Below are positions 20,772-32,734 of a stretch of 64,000 nt of DNA, piece after piece. Below the pieces are notes generated by a model. It was not told the origin of the DNA. It saw only the letters and a program-made list of their open reading frames with translations, and made no database searches. The position numbers and the translations under genes are program-made. The DNA comes from Notolepis coatsorum. Taxonomy: Eukaryota; Chordata; Actinopteri; Aulopiformes; Paralepididae. Within the stretch, counting starts at the first letter, position 1. Each line of letters starts with the position of its first letter. The stretch is taken from assembly GCA_963971535.1 (NCBI GenBank), contig OZ020588.1, positions 120,511,005 through 120,575,004 on the forward strand, in the 5' to 3' direction.

Positions 20772-21248
20772 TCACTATGCAACAACCATCAAATGCACAC
20801 AGCACACACACCCACACGCACACACTCACTCAAACAAACAACACACTGCAGCACCCACTCTCCACACTTTAGATCACACAAACACACTTACACTTTATAT
20901 TTATTGATAAAGGATTTGCACTACAACTTGTACACCTACTGTGAATTGTACCTAAATTGCACCTCGTCCCATTTCTCCATTTCTGCCTTGCACTATATAG
21001 TATTGTATATTAGTACACTGCACAGTATTGTATATTGTATGGTAACTACGTCTATTCTGCATCGAACATTGTCTAAACTGAACACTGTGACCTCATTTTT
21101 TTTACTTCTAATTTTACTATGTTATTTTATTTCATACTTATCTTGTCTTGCACAGTCTCTGGAGCGCAACAGTAAGAAGCATTTTGTATAAAAGTATTAT
21201 GTACTTCTGTATGACAACTATTAAAGAAACTTGAAACTTGAAACTTGA
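20772..21248 (+). other. LINE 3' UTR and (AAACTTG)n tail
   Basis: Begins with a CA-rich tract (about 20790-20890), then pyrimidine-rich sequence and TATTAAAGAAACTTGAAACT at the tail. No other gene. Confidence 0.8.
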
Positions 21249-24200
21249 AGAGCGCGGTAATCTGGTTGGCGTGCGACAGGGGCGCGTCCTGAGCAATATG
21301 AGATCCCTAGAACATATTCTCAGGAAAAGGAGCGCTATGATAATTGGTAATTTGCTTGTCCTGAATGGGGAGAGAGCCGTGTATAGATGGGCTCTGTCGC
21401 TATTTAGAACATGTAAATCGGCTTGGTATAAGATGATTTAGGACCTGCATAAATCGGGGAACGTGGTTTGTGCGATTACAGGATTATCACGTAATAATTA
21501 ATATAAACGGGGCTGGCGTGCTCAAGAGGCTTCAATAGAATGGTTTGCTGGCTGAGCATGGTAGGACATGTGTCTGCGGGAAACTATCGGCCGAATTAAA
21601 TGAAGATGTATGTTCGACTTTAGGGCATAATATCGAACGGATCTGGAGGTCCTTTTTGATCTTGAGCATAACCGGCGTGTTAATTGATTGCGTGCGCTGT
21701 GATAATGATTAAGTACTTAGTATGATGGAATGTGTGAACAATGGCTATGGTTAGGAATGATTGACAAAACATAAGAGCTTATTGTTGTATTGTTATGATA
21801 TTTTAATGACCAACGAACATGGGTCTGGGGCGAGTCATATTGGTGATTGGGGCTAGCTAGCTTAGCTCGGTGGAAAAGTCCGCGGTGAAACTAGGGACGT
21901 TACGACGGCGTTATGAGAGAATTGATTAAACACTGTGGCGGCGATTGCAGGTAAGAAGCGAATCGAGGCGTAGGTTGGAGAGATTGTGGCCGTTTTGAGG
22001 GTTATTATTGATGCAGTAACGATTGTGTACGATATTAAGAAGTCGCTGCTTGATGACGTCATGGTGTTGAAGGGAGTGTGTAACGTTCACGGTACTACGG
22101 AGCCAGGCGGAGAGAAGGGTAGGAGAGATGATTCGTGTTGGTGTGAATGTTTTAAAAATTATTTTCTTTTGAAGTAGTTTGTTATTTTAAGCATGTGTGA
22201 ATTGTTTATGGTTGGATTGGTACTGAGCGGAGTATATGAATGTACGGATCTCGAACGTGGCATAACTTGGGGCTTCCGGGGACGCATGGAACCTCGCGCT
22301 GGGGCTGGCTAGGCTAGTTAGCTTGCGTGCCGTTGTTTTGTGGAGTTTGCGAGCGACATATGTTACGTTTCGGGTTTTGAGAATGATGTTTGGGAAGAGT
22401 TAGAGAACGCGGTGGATGTCGTGGCAGTGTGTTGTGTTGGAACAAGGCGTTTATGATATTAATTGTGCTTTGCCGTAAATACATCGTCCGGTGTGCGCCG
22501 TTGGCTACTGCGCATGCGCGGTACAACGTGGATCAATGCATTCGTGGTAATTCGCTCAGGGGCCAGGAATGATGGGTAAGGGTATACTCTGCATTATGTG
22601 AAATGGTTGTGTTTGTATATTGTGCGTTCTAGTGAATATTCTGCATTTTGTAAAGTGGTTGTGTTTGTGTATTGTGCATTCTGTGGGTTGTAGACAATGT
22701 TCTGGGAGTGGGTTTGGTGGTAATACTACAAATTGTGTGGGTGTAGCATGTGATGAGACAGGCGGTTAAAGTAGGATTGGATGATTTAAAATACATGCCC
22801 TTAATTTACACTGGGATTCATATACCAGACACACATTGTACTTGTAATAAATGGGCAATAAATATGTTACACAGGGGGAGTCTTGTCCAAGGTGGAAGGC
22901 ATATCGCTTGCGTCATATTTTGATTAATACATCTACATTACTTTCACATGTCACCTGTATACAGGGCTAGGCGTTCCCAGAATATTCTGTTTACAGTTAT
23001 GAGACTTAGCATGAATGGAACTTAACTAATGATAATGTTTGATTTCAGATGTAACGTTGTTAGTGGTTGGTTTACATACGCACGTTTGACACAGGAATAT
23101 TTTTATCCAAGGGGGGAGGAGTAGTTGATTGATTAAAAATAGTACAGCTAAATACATACAAAAGTAAGGTACAGTAGAATCATTTGTCACGTTTGTATAT
23201 AGGAACATTCCTAAACCTGTTTACAACAATTGAGGCTTGGTGCACGTATAGTGACTAACCACTATAATGTTATGCTGAAATGAAACATGCTTACATGTAT
23301 AATAATTAGAGTTGATGGAGATTTCCAGTTTTTTTAATTTGTGTAACGGGGGCCTGCATATAGACAAGGGGCGTGTGAGGAGCTTGCACCAGGTGCCAGT
23401 AGCAAGAGGGACAAAAGTGGAGAAGGGTTATATTGCCCAGGGGGGTAGGAATCCTTTTGAAACAGGTCACAAGGCCCGAGGGGGGTCGAGATGTACAGCT
23501 GTTACAATGACTGTTGTTTTTTATGACAGGATGACGGAGCAGGCCTGGTAAGATTAGACACAACAGGAGAGAGGTCACAGGGGTGAAGATAGGAGAGAAC
23601 ATTTGTTACAGCTGTTACAGGGGCGGTTATACGACAGGAAGACGGAGCGGAGCTAATCAGAGGGATGCAGGGGAAGTAGAGGTCAGAGGTGAAGATTGCA
23701 GAAAGTGAGATAACAGTTGACAGTTGTTTTTTACAACAAGGGACATGGAAGGTGTGACAGGAAGCGCGCTAATACAGAACACAGCTGGGTGAGTGAGTGA
23801 GACAATCAGGGAGGTAGTAGTTCAATGGGGTTATGACTTTTGGAGGGCTAGCTTTTTGGTTAGGGGGAATAGCGGTAGACTCTCAAGGTACTAGGAATGC
23901 TTTGAGGTTCTGTCGTTGAGGGAGAGTTCCTAGACTCTTTCTGGCAGTAGGTAGGAGTGTAGAAATTAAGTGTGGATTCATGTATTAGCCGGAGATGAGT
24001 GTAGCCTGATGAGAGAGCAGAAGAGGGAGGAACAAAACTAACCCATTGTCGGTCTGTGGTTGATTAACGAGTTGAGTTTGAAAGTATTTGTTTAGGTTCA
24101 AATGATCAATGGGACTGTGAATGAATTGGCGTTTGAAAGTATTTGTTTAGGTTCAAATGATCAGTGTAACCATGAATGAATTGAGTGGCGTGTGAGTGCG

Positions 24201-25931
24201 TGTCAGGATGTGTTAATTTCAGTGGGTGATTGAAACTGTGGTGTGAGCGAGTGATATATTTTTACACGTAGGAGGACAGGTTAGAATTAAAGATACACAT
24301 AGTCATTTGCAGAGCAATAAGAATTAGAGTGATTTTATTCACTTAGGTATAGGAGTTTTATTTTATTGCTTTCATTTGGTATTGTTTCTTTTAGAATGGG
24401 TGGTCACTCAATACGTGTGTTTATTTAAATTTTTGAGTGTGTGGCCTGAAGGGGTTTGAATGGAACCTGTCGGGGTGACTGTGCTGGCTTGAGAGGTGTC
24501 AAAATCACAATGGCAGGTGTGATGAGGTTTAGATGTAAGGTTTTAGATTTCTTTTCTTTTCTTTCTAAATAACCATTGAGGTGGTCTAAGTTTGGAGTTT
24601 GTTGATTTTATGGTTTTGGGTATGAATGGTAATTTAATTTCACATGTGAGGTCTGTTGGAATATTTCTTTGATTATTTGCCTTTTGTTTCTTATTTCTCA
24701 TCTGTTATGGTCTGGGTGAGTGGAGAAAGCTGGCGGAGGTGGCGTCAGAACGTCAACAGTGTGTCAACAAAAGCTAAGTGGCCCCATCACGTTTGCATAT
24801 GATTACCATTTGGTTTCTCTTGAAAATATTTGACATGTTATGTGAAAAGAAATTTGTTTTGTGTATTCCCTCGCAGATTTCAGTGGAGGGGGGAAGACGG
24901 ACTGTCACAGGTAGAGGAATCATGGAGGATGTGTAGGGATACATTTCATTAGATTACGACACAATGGTGTGAACCCGTTCAGTCATTTCCTGTGGGAGAT
25001 TGTTGGATTGTGGAAAGAGGTCGCTTGTGGACGCTGGCCCCTCCTTCAACATAGCCCCGAGAGCAGCGGCCAAAGGTTTGGGAAAAACCGCCAGGCTGAC
25101 AGAGTCGTCTGTAGATCCAAGGAAATACAGTCATGGGTCAGAATGTGACGAGATCACAGGCCTACAAACGGGGTGAAGGGGGTGGCAAAAACGGTCAGAG
25201 ACTGTGCAAGAAAGATGAGCGAGGGCCTCTGGGAAGTGGTGTTTGATTAGTATGTTGAACGGGAGGTAACTGAACGGTAACAACTGGTATAGATTATGAC
25301 ACAACGCAGGGGTACTAGACGCATTCACATAGGTAGATTAGGCGTAGATTATGGCCAAAGTGAGGTGGTGAAAAAAAAATTCCTTGAGTGATGCTCCGCC
25401 TTCCCTGCCCGACTGATGCGGCGACGAGGTGGTAGGTATTATGTCCATGGTATGTTCATAAAGGGGGGAGGATAGGTGAGAAGACCAACTGAAGGATTAT
25501 GCAAATGTGATTGTGCTGTCTTGGAAAAGGAATTAACAGGAGAAAAAAGAATAATGAAAATATTATGATACTAATGACGTTGTCTCCCCCAGATCATGCC
25601 AAAACGTTCTGTAACTTAAGAGAAATGGGTTTTTAAAAATTGTGTTTTATTTAAAGGTATAATGATTAGATTAAAATTGTTTTATTGTTTTCAACAAACC
25701 CAAAAGTTGTTGGTTAAAAAGTAGGCCTTTGGCTAATGAGCCTCAAGAAGGAAAAAGCTAATTGATGATAGGTACCAAAGAAAAATGGAAAAAGAAAAAA
25801 TGGAGAAATTTGAAAAAAGATTTTTAATTTTGAAAAAAAATTATTTTTATTATTAAAATGTATGGTTAGTATGTATAGAAAATCAAGTCAATATACCGTA
25901 GGTGACAATAAGAATTGTCAAAGTGGGGAAA
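21249..25931 (+). other. LTR-element interior, 4.7 kb without recognisable coding
   Basis: Low-C, G/T-rich on the plus strand. The longest frames are under 100 codons and show no zinc knuckle, DTG/DSG, YxDD or integrase motifs. A 33-bp phrase (TTTGAAAGTATTTGTTTAGG...) repeats at about 24076 and 24132. AAAGTGGGGAAA at about 25920-25931, just before the 3' LTR, is a good polypurine tract. This fits a large nonautonomous derivative (LARD-like) or one whose genes have been replaced. Confidence 0.6.
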
Positions 25932-27036
25932 TGTGGTAGAATTGACGTTGAATTTCATAATTAATATGTGTGAATAAATTAGAAGACCACATCAAAAGCC
26001 AGATGTATCTTTCTATAGCAGAGAGAGACTCAGTGGCTAAATCAGGCTCAACTGCCAGTGGAGAGCCATTCTCAACCCCCCACTACACCTTTTCAAACTG
26101 ACTGTATGTAAATGCTGATCAAAGACAGCTGGGTTGCCCACAGGGCAGACCAGTTTAGACTTGTTTATCTATTAATCAACTGTTTATTATCAAAAGAGTA
26201 AACCATAATATTAGAAATGGGTAAATTCATATATACAGGAAATACAGTTGGTAAAAAGTTTGAAGGGTGATTACACTCTTGTTATAGAATTCTGGTTAGT
26301 ACTGTATGGTAATAGGTAGGCCCTTCGGTTCCCAAGCTATGACCCAAAGGAGGGGGTAATACACACCACCCCACCAGATGACATCACACCAGCCCCCACC
26401 CGTGGGACAAGACCCACGCAGGAGGAGCATATTAGTAAAATGTGCTATTATTGGCTAGAAATTATAGGATATAAGGGGACACAAAATGTTAGTCTGGAGC
26501 CCAGATCCCAACCCCGATCTGCGTGCTCCCCGCTCCCCACCCAGAGACTACTGTGAGCTGATTGCATTTTACGTGAGTAAATCATGGGAAACACCAATGG
26601 TTGTTTATAGATTAGAGTAATGTACAGATCCCTGATCTGTAAACCAGATTTACTCATGTATAATGTGTACAGTAAATGCTCTATGTTCAAATTATGTTAA
26701 CCAAGTGACTGTTTCTGTACATATTGGGGTTTGAGAATGCAAACCTTATTGTGATTTCTGTACACGGCAGCCATGTTAATGTTTTCTGATAATCTTTTGT
26801 ATGCAAAAGGCAAACTTCTTATTCACCTTGGCCTCTGGCTCAAATAAATGTTGAATTGGACTATAGTTCATGGTTTGTCTGGCTACACGTTTAATTCTTC
26901 ATCTGCTTTAAGTCAGATGAAGAGACCAACAATTCTATCAATATGATCCCTTTCTCCTCCTTCCAGATAAGCAATCTCATTGTACTGTACTACAATAACC
27001 TTAGATTATTGTAGGATTCTGTAGGAATTTACTACA
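25932..27036 (+). repeat. 3' LTR (1105 bp)
   Basis: Same termini as the 5' LTR and AATAAA at 26843-26848. Bases 25959-26244 are a 286-bp U3 segment with no counterpart in the 5' LTR (which has 113 unrelated bp there). From 26245 on the match is close, with scattered substitutions. Confidence 0.9.
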
Positions 27037-29086
27037 CAGTATTACGTCGTCCGCATATAAACAAATTTTATGTTGTGTGTCCTTGATTACGATTGGTTCT
27101 ATGAATTGGGATTGTCTTATATATTGTGCTAAAGGCTCTAATGATAAATCGAATGGAGGTGATTATACCTGTTGTAATCATGGCCGATGGGTCTTTGTAT
27201 AATACTTTAATCATATCAATTAATCCTTTTCCTAACCCCATCCTTTCTAATACTGCCCATAGATACGACCATTCCAACCTATCAAATGCTTTCATCGCAT
27301 CCAGGGATAGCATCGCCTTAGGTGTGGTGTCCTCTTTGTCTGCATCTAGTACGTGCAGTATTCGTCTTATGTTATCCGTGATCAAGCGGCCTCTTATGAA
27401 GCCAGTCTGATCCGGATGAACTAAAGACGTCATATGTTTTTGAAGTCTGATGGCTAATACCTTAGAGTACAGTTTGATATCGGTTCCGAGGAGGCTTAAG
27501 GGTCTATAACTACCGCACTCGGTGGGGTCTTTGTCTTTTTTAAGGAGGACTGTTATGAGTGCAATATTGTCGTTCTTATGGAAGTTCCCCTCCTTGACTG
27601 AGTATAAAATCATATTAAGTAATAGGGGTCCAATTATGTCCCAACATGAGAGGTACATTTCTGGTGGGATACCGTCTCTTCCTGGAGCCCTACCACTTTG
27701 CATTTCGGATATGGCCTTCCTGAGTTCATCTAGTGTGATGGGTGTTTCTAAATGTTTAGCGTCATCCTCTGATAGTTTGGGGAGGTTAATTTAATTAAGA
27801 TATGTGTCCATTTTGTTTTGATTGAAGGTCGTTTCTGATTTATACAAGTTGGAGTAGAACTCTTTGAATGTCGCATTTATTTTTTAGGGTCTGTTACAAG
27901 TCCTTGTTGTGCTTTAATGGTAGTTGTATCTGCAAATTTTGTGTTGACTCTTAATCGCATAGCTAGTAGGTGACTTGGTTTAGAACCTTGAGAGTAATAC
28001 TGTTGTCTTGTGCTACGTATTTGTACTTCAGATTGTTGTTTATAAATTGCATTAATCTCTTTTTTTAGCACATTAATTTGAGTTTCCAGTCGAACCGAGT
28101 CGTTGTATTGTAAAGAAGTAAATAACGTAGAGTAAAGCGTTTCCAGTTCCGCCAGTTTTGAGCAACGATTCTTGTGTATTTTGGAGGAAAAGCACCCGGT
28201 GAAATCCTTGTTCAATCCCTTTACCGACATCCATAACATTCTGGGGTCCTGCACCGAATTTGCATTCTCCAGTAGGAATACCGAGAGAGCTTCTTTGAGT
28301 TGTGAAATGAATTCCTTGTTATTAAGCAGCATCGAGTTAAATCGCCATCTTGGGGCTCGGGATGACAGTATACCAAATGATCCTTTTAGGAGTAAATAAC
28401 AGTGATCTGATAATGCATTGGGTACCATTTCCACATCATAGTTAATAAATAGTCTCGGGGATGCAAAAACATAATCTATTCTAGAAAGTGTGTTATGTCT
28501 TGCAGATCGACAAGAGTACTTCCGGGTCGTGGGGTTGAGTGATCGCCATAGATCATTTACACCTGTGTTCTTCGACCAATCCTTTAACGCATTAAATTAA
28601 TTTTTCTGTTCGTTGGAAAAGGAGGGATAAGATTTATCCATCCCTGGGTCCCAAATGGCATTAAAATCCGCACCAATTATAAATGAGTATTCAGGAAGGT
28701 CTAACATTGTTCTGGTAAGTGTAGTGAAGAAATTAGCTTTGTACAAATTTGGGGCGTATACCGCTACCAACGCTATTTTCCTGTTCTTGTATACAATCTT
28801 AGCTATAGTTATCCGACCATCTGCATCAGACCATACTCCCTTCAATTCAATATCCAACTTCCGTTTTACGACTATGGCAACCCAACGGGTTCTCGTTCCA
28901 AAGGAAGAGTGACTAATGTTATGGTATATTGTCCGCTAATGTAGCTTTGTCTTCCACTAAAATGTGCGTTTCGCTTAGCAGAGCCACGTCAACCTGTTTG
29001 TTTTTCATCAGTGTGAGCACGCTTTTGCGTTTGTGTTGATTATTTATTCCCCCAGTATTCCAGATCATTATATTCAAACTAGCCAT
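27037..29086 (-). pseudogene. L1-like ORF2 (element B): endonuclease to RT YADD
   Basis: ATG at 29086 opens MASLNIMIWNTGGINN and VDVALLSETHI (APE endonuclease start, catalytic Glu). The domain continues at 28857-28597 with VAVYAPNLYKANFF and FIIGADFNAIWDP, after a frameshift near 28920. A 185-codon linker with NALSDHCYLLL (SDH motif) spans 28434-27877. RT has [46 protein letters not shown] and [14 protein letters not shown]. The segment expected to hold RQGCPLSP is deleted near 27140-27170 with a frame change, then [10 protein letters not shown] and ICLYADDVIL lead to the LTR junction. Confidence 0.9.
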
Positions 29087-29219
29087 AATCTATACATGTT
29101 GTTGTATAGTTGTTGGTAATGCTTCTGGAGTGCGAATCTACAATGGATATACATCCAACTATTGAGGTCCCATTGAGAGCCGAGCTTAAAAACATACATA
29201 TATACAAATAATAATAATA

Positions 29220-29418
29220 AAATGTATAGATGTAGCAGTACTGTCTATCTGTATGTCGTGTGTGTCGTATATGTTATGATGAATTGAAAATGGGGGACCC
29301 TGATGTAAACAAGACGAAAGTCTTTCTCTGGTCTGCATCCCCTTAACAATTGTATGTATTGAGCTGTACTGTACTGTACCCATTCTGCAATCTGTTAATA
29401 AAGTTTTCAATCAATCAA
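29220..29418 (+). repeat. LINE 3'-end module, copy 8
   Basis: A sense copy from ATGTATAGATGTAGCAGTAC to an (AATC)n tail at about 29408-29417, immediately upstream of element B on that element's coding strand. Confidence 0.75.
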
Positions 29419-30056
29419 ACAAAGGTCTGTCCCATTGTATACCAATCAATGGGATACATTGCATGTTGACCTGCATTCTTTAAAATGTATATAATTAATC
29501 ATTAAAACAGATGTGTAACAAATAAGAAATACAAATTCCACAAAAGGCATTAAATAATTATTATTTTCAATAATTTCACAATAATTGCATAATTGTGTTT
29601 GAATATCTGAGTAATTAAAGTAATTATACATTTGTCCAAAATAGCTGATTCAGATATGGTTAAGCAGCTGCCCTGTGATCAGATAAATCCATATTATTTA
29701 TTTTTCCGACATCAAATGCGTAATTTCTTATCGTACAAATATTGTCATATTTATTTTAATTATGATTAAGTAATTAATTCCAAGGAGGCCTGTAGCGTTA
29801 ACATGAAGGAATCACTATGAGAACACAGTCTGTCAAGTTAATACAATTTTCAATTAGTCAATCAATCATAAGAGTGCTCCTCAGCACTCTTAAATCTGCT
29901 CTCAGCCACGCTCAAATCTGATCTCAGGAACATTTGGGGACTCGCGCTCCCAGCCCTAATATGTCTTAAATGGGCAGAAATCTGCCTAAGAGGACATTTT
30001 TGGTCGTAAATTCGTTCAGGAATGAGACACAATGTGCTTCATACTTCCGCTGAATG
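29419..30056. other. Unassigned AT-rich stretch
   Basis: No coding signal. A short palindrome (AGAGTGCTCCTCAGCACTCT, 29871-29890) stands out; it has no obvious partner repeat. Confidence 0.35.
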
Positions 30057-30064
30057 GCCTAGGT

Positions 30065-31119
30065 CAGGGGTGGCAACCTGCGGCTCCGGAGCCGCTGGCG
30101 GCTCTTTAGCCAATCAGCTGCGGCTCCCTGGCCTTTTTTTTCTTTTTTGTTCTCTTATTTTGGAGATCGATGTCATACTGTGACACTGAAATGAAAAAAT
30201 ATTTCATCAACTAAAATATTTAGTCAACAAAAATATTTCATCAACTAAAATATACAGTACGTCACACCCCGCGCCTCTCCCTGCCGTCTGCAAGTGGCTA
30301 ATCTTGAGTTTCCGACCCCCCAGTAAGCTAACCATGGATAAATCCAAAAAAAGGAAAGTCTGAGGAAAATAGAGGGTTTAATTCAGCGTGGACAGATTAA
30401 TTTGCTTTCACGACTAACGATGCATATGCTGATATGTGGTGCGAATTTTGCGAACAACGAAAAATTTACTTTTTATTTTATAGATTTTCCACAAATAAGG
30501 GAAGGACTCAAATAGAGCTGCATAGTTCAGGGTTTTATTTCAAAGTAGGTCTACAGATGCCAGTGTTTTTTCTCCTTTTCTGTGTTTTATTTCAAAGTAG
30601 GTCTACACATGGTAGTCTTTTTTCAAAGTGGACTACTTTTTATTTTATAAATGTTCCACAAATAAGGGAAGGACTCAAATATACCTGAATAGTTCAGGGT
30701 TTTATTTCAAAGTCAGTCTACAGACACCAGTGTTTTGTCTCCTCTTCTGTGTTTTATTTAAAAATAGGTCTACACAGCCAGTATTTTTTCTCCTCTTCAT
30801 AAGAGTTTGAGGTTTTCCTTTGTTATAACAGGTAAAAACAGCAATAAAAAGTCAAAAATTTTCTTGTTGCTTTATAATTCCATTAATGCAACAAACTGTG
30901 TGCTATAAGTATAAGGTATAATAAATCGCAAATTACTTTGGGTATGCAATTGTCAGGCGTTTTATGCTAAATGTGGGGTATGCTTGGGGATATACTGTAT
31001 AAAACGTTATACACTGTGTTATCTTCATTTTAAGGGTAAATAGGTTGTGCGGCTGAGCATTTTATTTTGTGGGAGGGGGGAAAAGTGGCTCTTTTGATAG
31101 TAAAGGTTGCTGACCCCTG
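30065..31119 (+). mobile_element. hAT transposon derivative, 1055 bp
   Basis: Ends CAGGGGTGGCAACCTGCGGC and, inverted, CAGGGGTCAGCAACCTT. Perfect 8-bp target duplication GCCTAGGT at 30057-30064 and 31120-31127. It retains only the very start of a transposase and is otherwise AT-rich, with a repeated GTTTTATTTCAAAGTAGGTC phrase (30531-30610 and again near 30700). This end type accompanies ZBED/GTF2IRD2-like hAT transposases. Confidence 0.95.
30332..30475 (+). pseudogene. hAT transposase N-terminal remnant
   Basis: MDKSKKRKV, then stops and shifts, then FNSAWTD, FAFTTNDAYADMWCEFCEQR. This resembles the N-terminus of GTF2IRD2/ZBED5-like hAT proteins; the second Cys pair of the BED finger may be CEFC. 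The rest of the transposase is deleted. Confidence 0.6.
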
Positions 31120-31154
31120 GCCTAGGTCATTATCCTAGAGGTCACAATACTTGG

Positions 31155-31370
31155 TAAATGGCTGCATTTATATAGCACTTTTATCCAAATCGCTTTACAA
31201 TTTGTTCCTCACATTTTACCCATTCACTCACACATTCACACACCGACGGCAGAGGCAACCATGCAAGGTGCCAACCTGCTCATCAGAAGCAATTAGGGGT
31301 CTTGCTCAAGGAGACTTCGACACGCTGCCCAGGAGGAGCGGGAATCGAACCAGGAACCTACCTCTGTCAC
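31155..31370 (-). repeat. tRNA-derived SINE remnant
   Basis: ATTTATATAGCACTTTTATC, a long central region (AGGTGCCAACCTGCTCATCA, CTTGCTCAAGGAGACTTCGA) and GGAATCGAACC, the complement of a Pol III B box at about 31341-31351. The part beyond the B box, which would carry the A box, is lost. The tail side is at low coordinates. Confidence 0.7.
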
Positions 31371-32615
31371 CCCCGAATAAGTCATTTTATACAGTGAAAA
31401 GAACTCACATCATCACACATTAATTTTGTGCTCATTGGATCCACAAGTTTCCATCACAGCTATTCCCTATTATTTAGGGGTCACAGTATGCACAAATTGG
31501 CAATTAGCCTATATAAAATGTTTTACTCCATGTAAAAACAACACATTTACCATTTACATACAATTCGAAAATGTATGTATTTTACCTTCAGGCTGAGGAT
31601 GAAATCCAAGAAATATATATATAAATTAATTTTTTTTAAATAAAAAGTTATGTTATAAAATATGCACACAAACACCCATGTACAGTTTGCACTCATGTGC
31701 ACACACACATACACATGCATTTGTAAAGTTTTTGGCTTGTGCATTCTAAGGTTAGACAGTAACCAGTTTTCAAGACAATGGGGCTCTGTATTAACTCTTT
31801 GAGCACCACCAGCTTTCCCCATCTGTACTGGCTGGTGCCACTTTTTCTTGACCATTTTCACGATATTTCACGATCTTTGCGGAGCTATTATATATTCTAT
31901 ATTATAGCTATGGAGACAATAGTATGGCTCATTTGACAGACACTATTTCTAGTCCAACATGTAAAAAAGAGCTTGTTTCTACACACTCTAGTTTGTAGTT
32001 TATTAAACACGCTAAACATCGCCCATTTCAAAAAGAATCCAGTCTTTTTCCATAGATCGCAAGATATGACGTGTTATATGCAATAAGCCCAAATACTCCC
32101 AAATCAAAGGTATATACCATGTACGTATGTGCCTTCACAAAATCATCGTTACAAAAAACTTGGTTTAGGTCCGGTAAAATACGACACTGTGATCGTTACA
32201 GAAACATGTTTCAGGTTCGGTAAAATAGACATAGAATATACTTTACCTTAGCCAGAAGGTACTCCAAAAAGAATAATTCCAATGATCCCATCGGCGATCG
32301 TGATTACTCGTTTATATGTAATTACTTGTGTATATGGGAAACTATAGGTTTTGAGGCGAGCAGATCTCCTAGCGATTGCTCTGCAAGAGCTCCTCCCCCT
32401 CAGAGCGAGTCAGGACAGAAAGGGATCAGAACAGACAGTCTGAGGCCATGTCCAGACTAAAACGATTTTGGTAGTTTTAGGCAAAGTATTTGTTCGTTTT
32501 TGCACCGTTCTGCCACACGGAACTGCGTTCTGACAGCCTGAAGACGGTACTTTCTGATACCAGCTTTCAGAGTGCGCAATTCTGAAGACGGCCCCCGTTG
32601 CGCCACCATCTTTAC

Positions 32616-32734
32616 AAGCGATACGCGTCTACTCCTGAACTGCTGACGCATCTCCCTTAACCCGTTAATCGCCAAAGCGATACGCGTCTTCTCCTGAACT
32701 GCTGACGCATCTCCCTTAACCCTTTAATCGCCAA
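32616..32734. repeat. 59-bp tandem duplication across a transposon end
   Basis: AAGCGATACGCGTCT starts at 32616 and again at 32675. Each unit carries flank sequence, TTAA and the first 15 bp of the P2 end (CCCGTTAATCGCCAA in unit 1, CCCTTTAATCGCCAA in unit 2). So the terminus of P2 is present twice, and only the inner one is attached to the element. Confidence 0.85.

Larger units (their letters stand above)
19531..21248 (+). mobile_element. 5'-truncated Jockey-superfamily LINE inside the LTR element
   Basis: Starts within RT ([17 protein letters not shown]) and ends in (AAACTTG)n at about 21228-21248, a microsatellite tail. It interrupts the interior of the LTR element. A short relative, minus strand, is at 42028-42660. 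The family is very common in fish (Rex1/L2-like); the exact clade is not assigned. Confidence 0.9.
17932..27036 (+). mobile_element. LTR retroelement, apparently nonautonomous, in RT of element B
   Basis: Two direct repeats (17932-18954 and 25932-27036) start TGTGGTAGAATTGACG and end GGAATTTACTACA, with TG...CA termini. CAGT lies just before the left LTR (17928-17931) and just after the right LTR (27037-27040), a 4-bp target duplication. A primer-binding-like site follows the left LTR and a purine tract precedes the right one. The interior of about 7 kb holds a separate LINE and otherwise no frames that I can recognise as gag, protease, RT or integrase. Confidence 0.9.
16372..29086 (-). mobile_element. 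L1/Tx1-clade LINE (element B), interrupted by an LTR element
   Basis: Minus-strand ORF2 begins at 29086 and its coding blocks run to 17931, skipping the LTR element at 17932-27036, and end near 16372. Joining the two sides at the CAGT duplication keeps the RT frame exactly through the YADD motif. ORF1 is not upstream; a LINE 3' module begins at 29220. Stops, frameshifts and a deletion of RT motif RQGCPLSP show that the element is dead. The ORF1 at 44137-45071 could come from a related family. Confidence 0.9.

Noticed and set aside
21238..22572. Short ORFs after the LINE tail in the LTR interior
   Set aside because: Each is under 75 codons, overlaps others and lacks motifs; the first includes part of the LINE tail.
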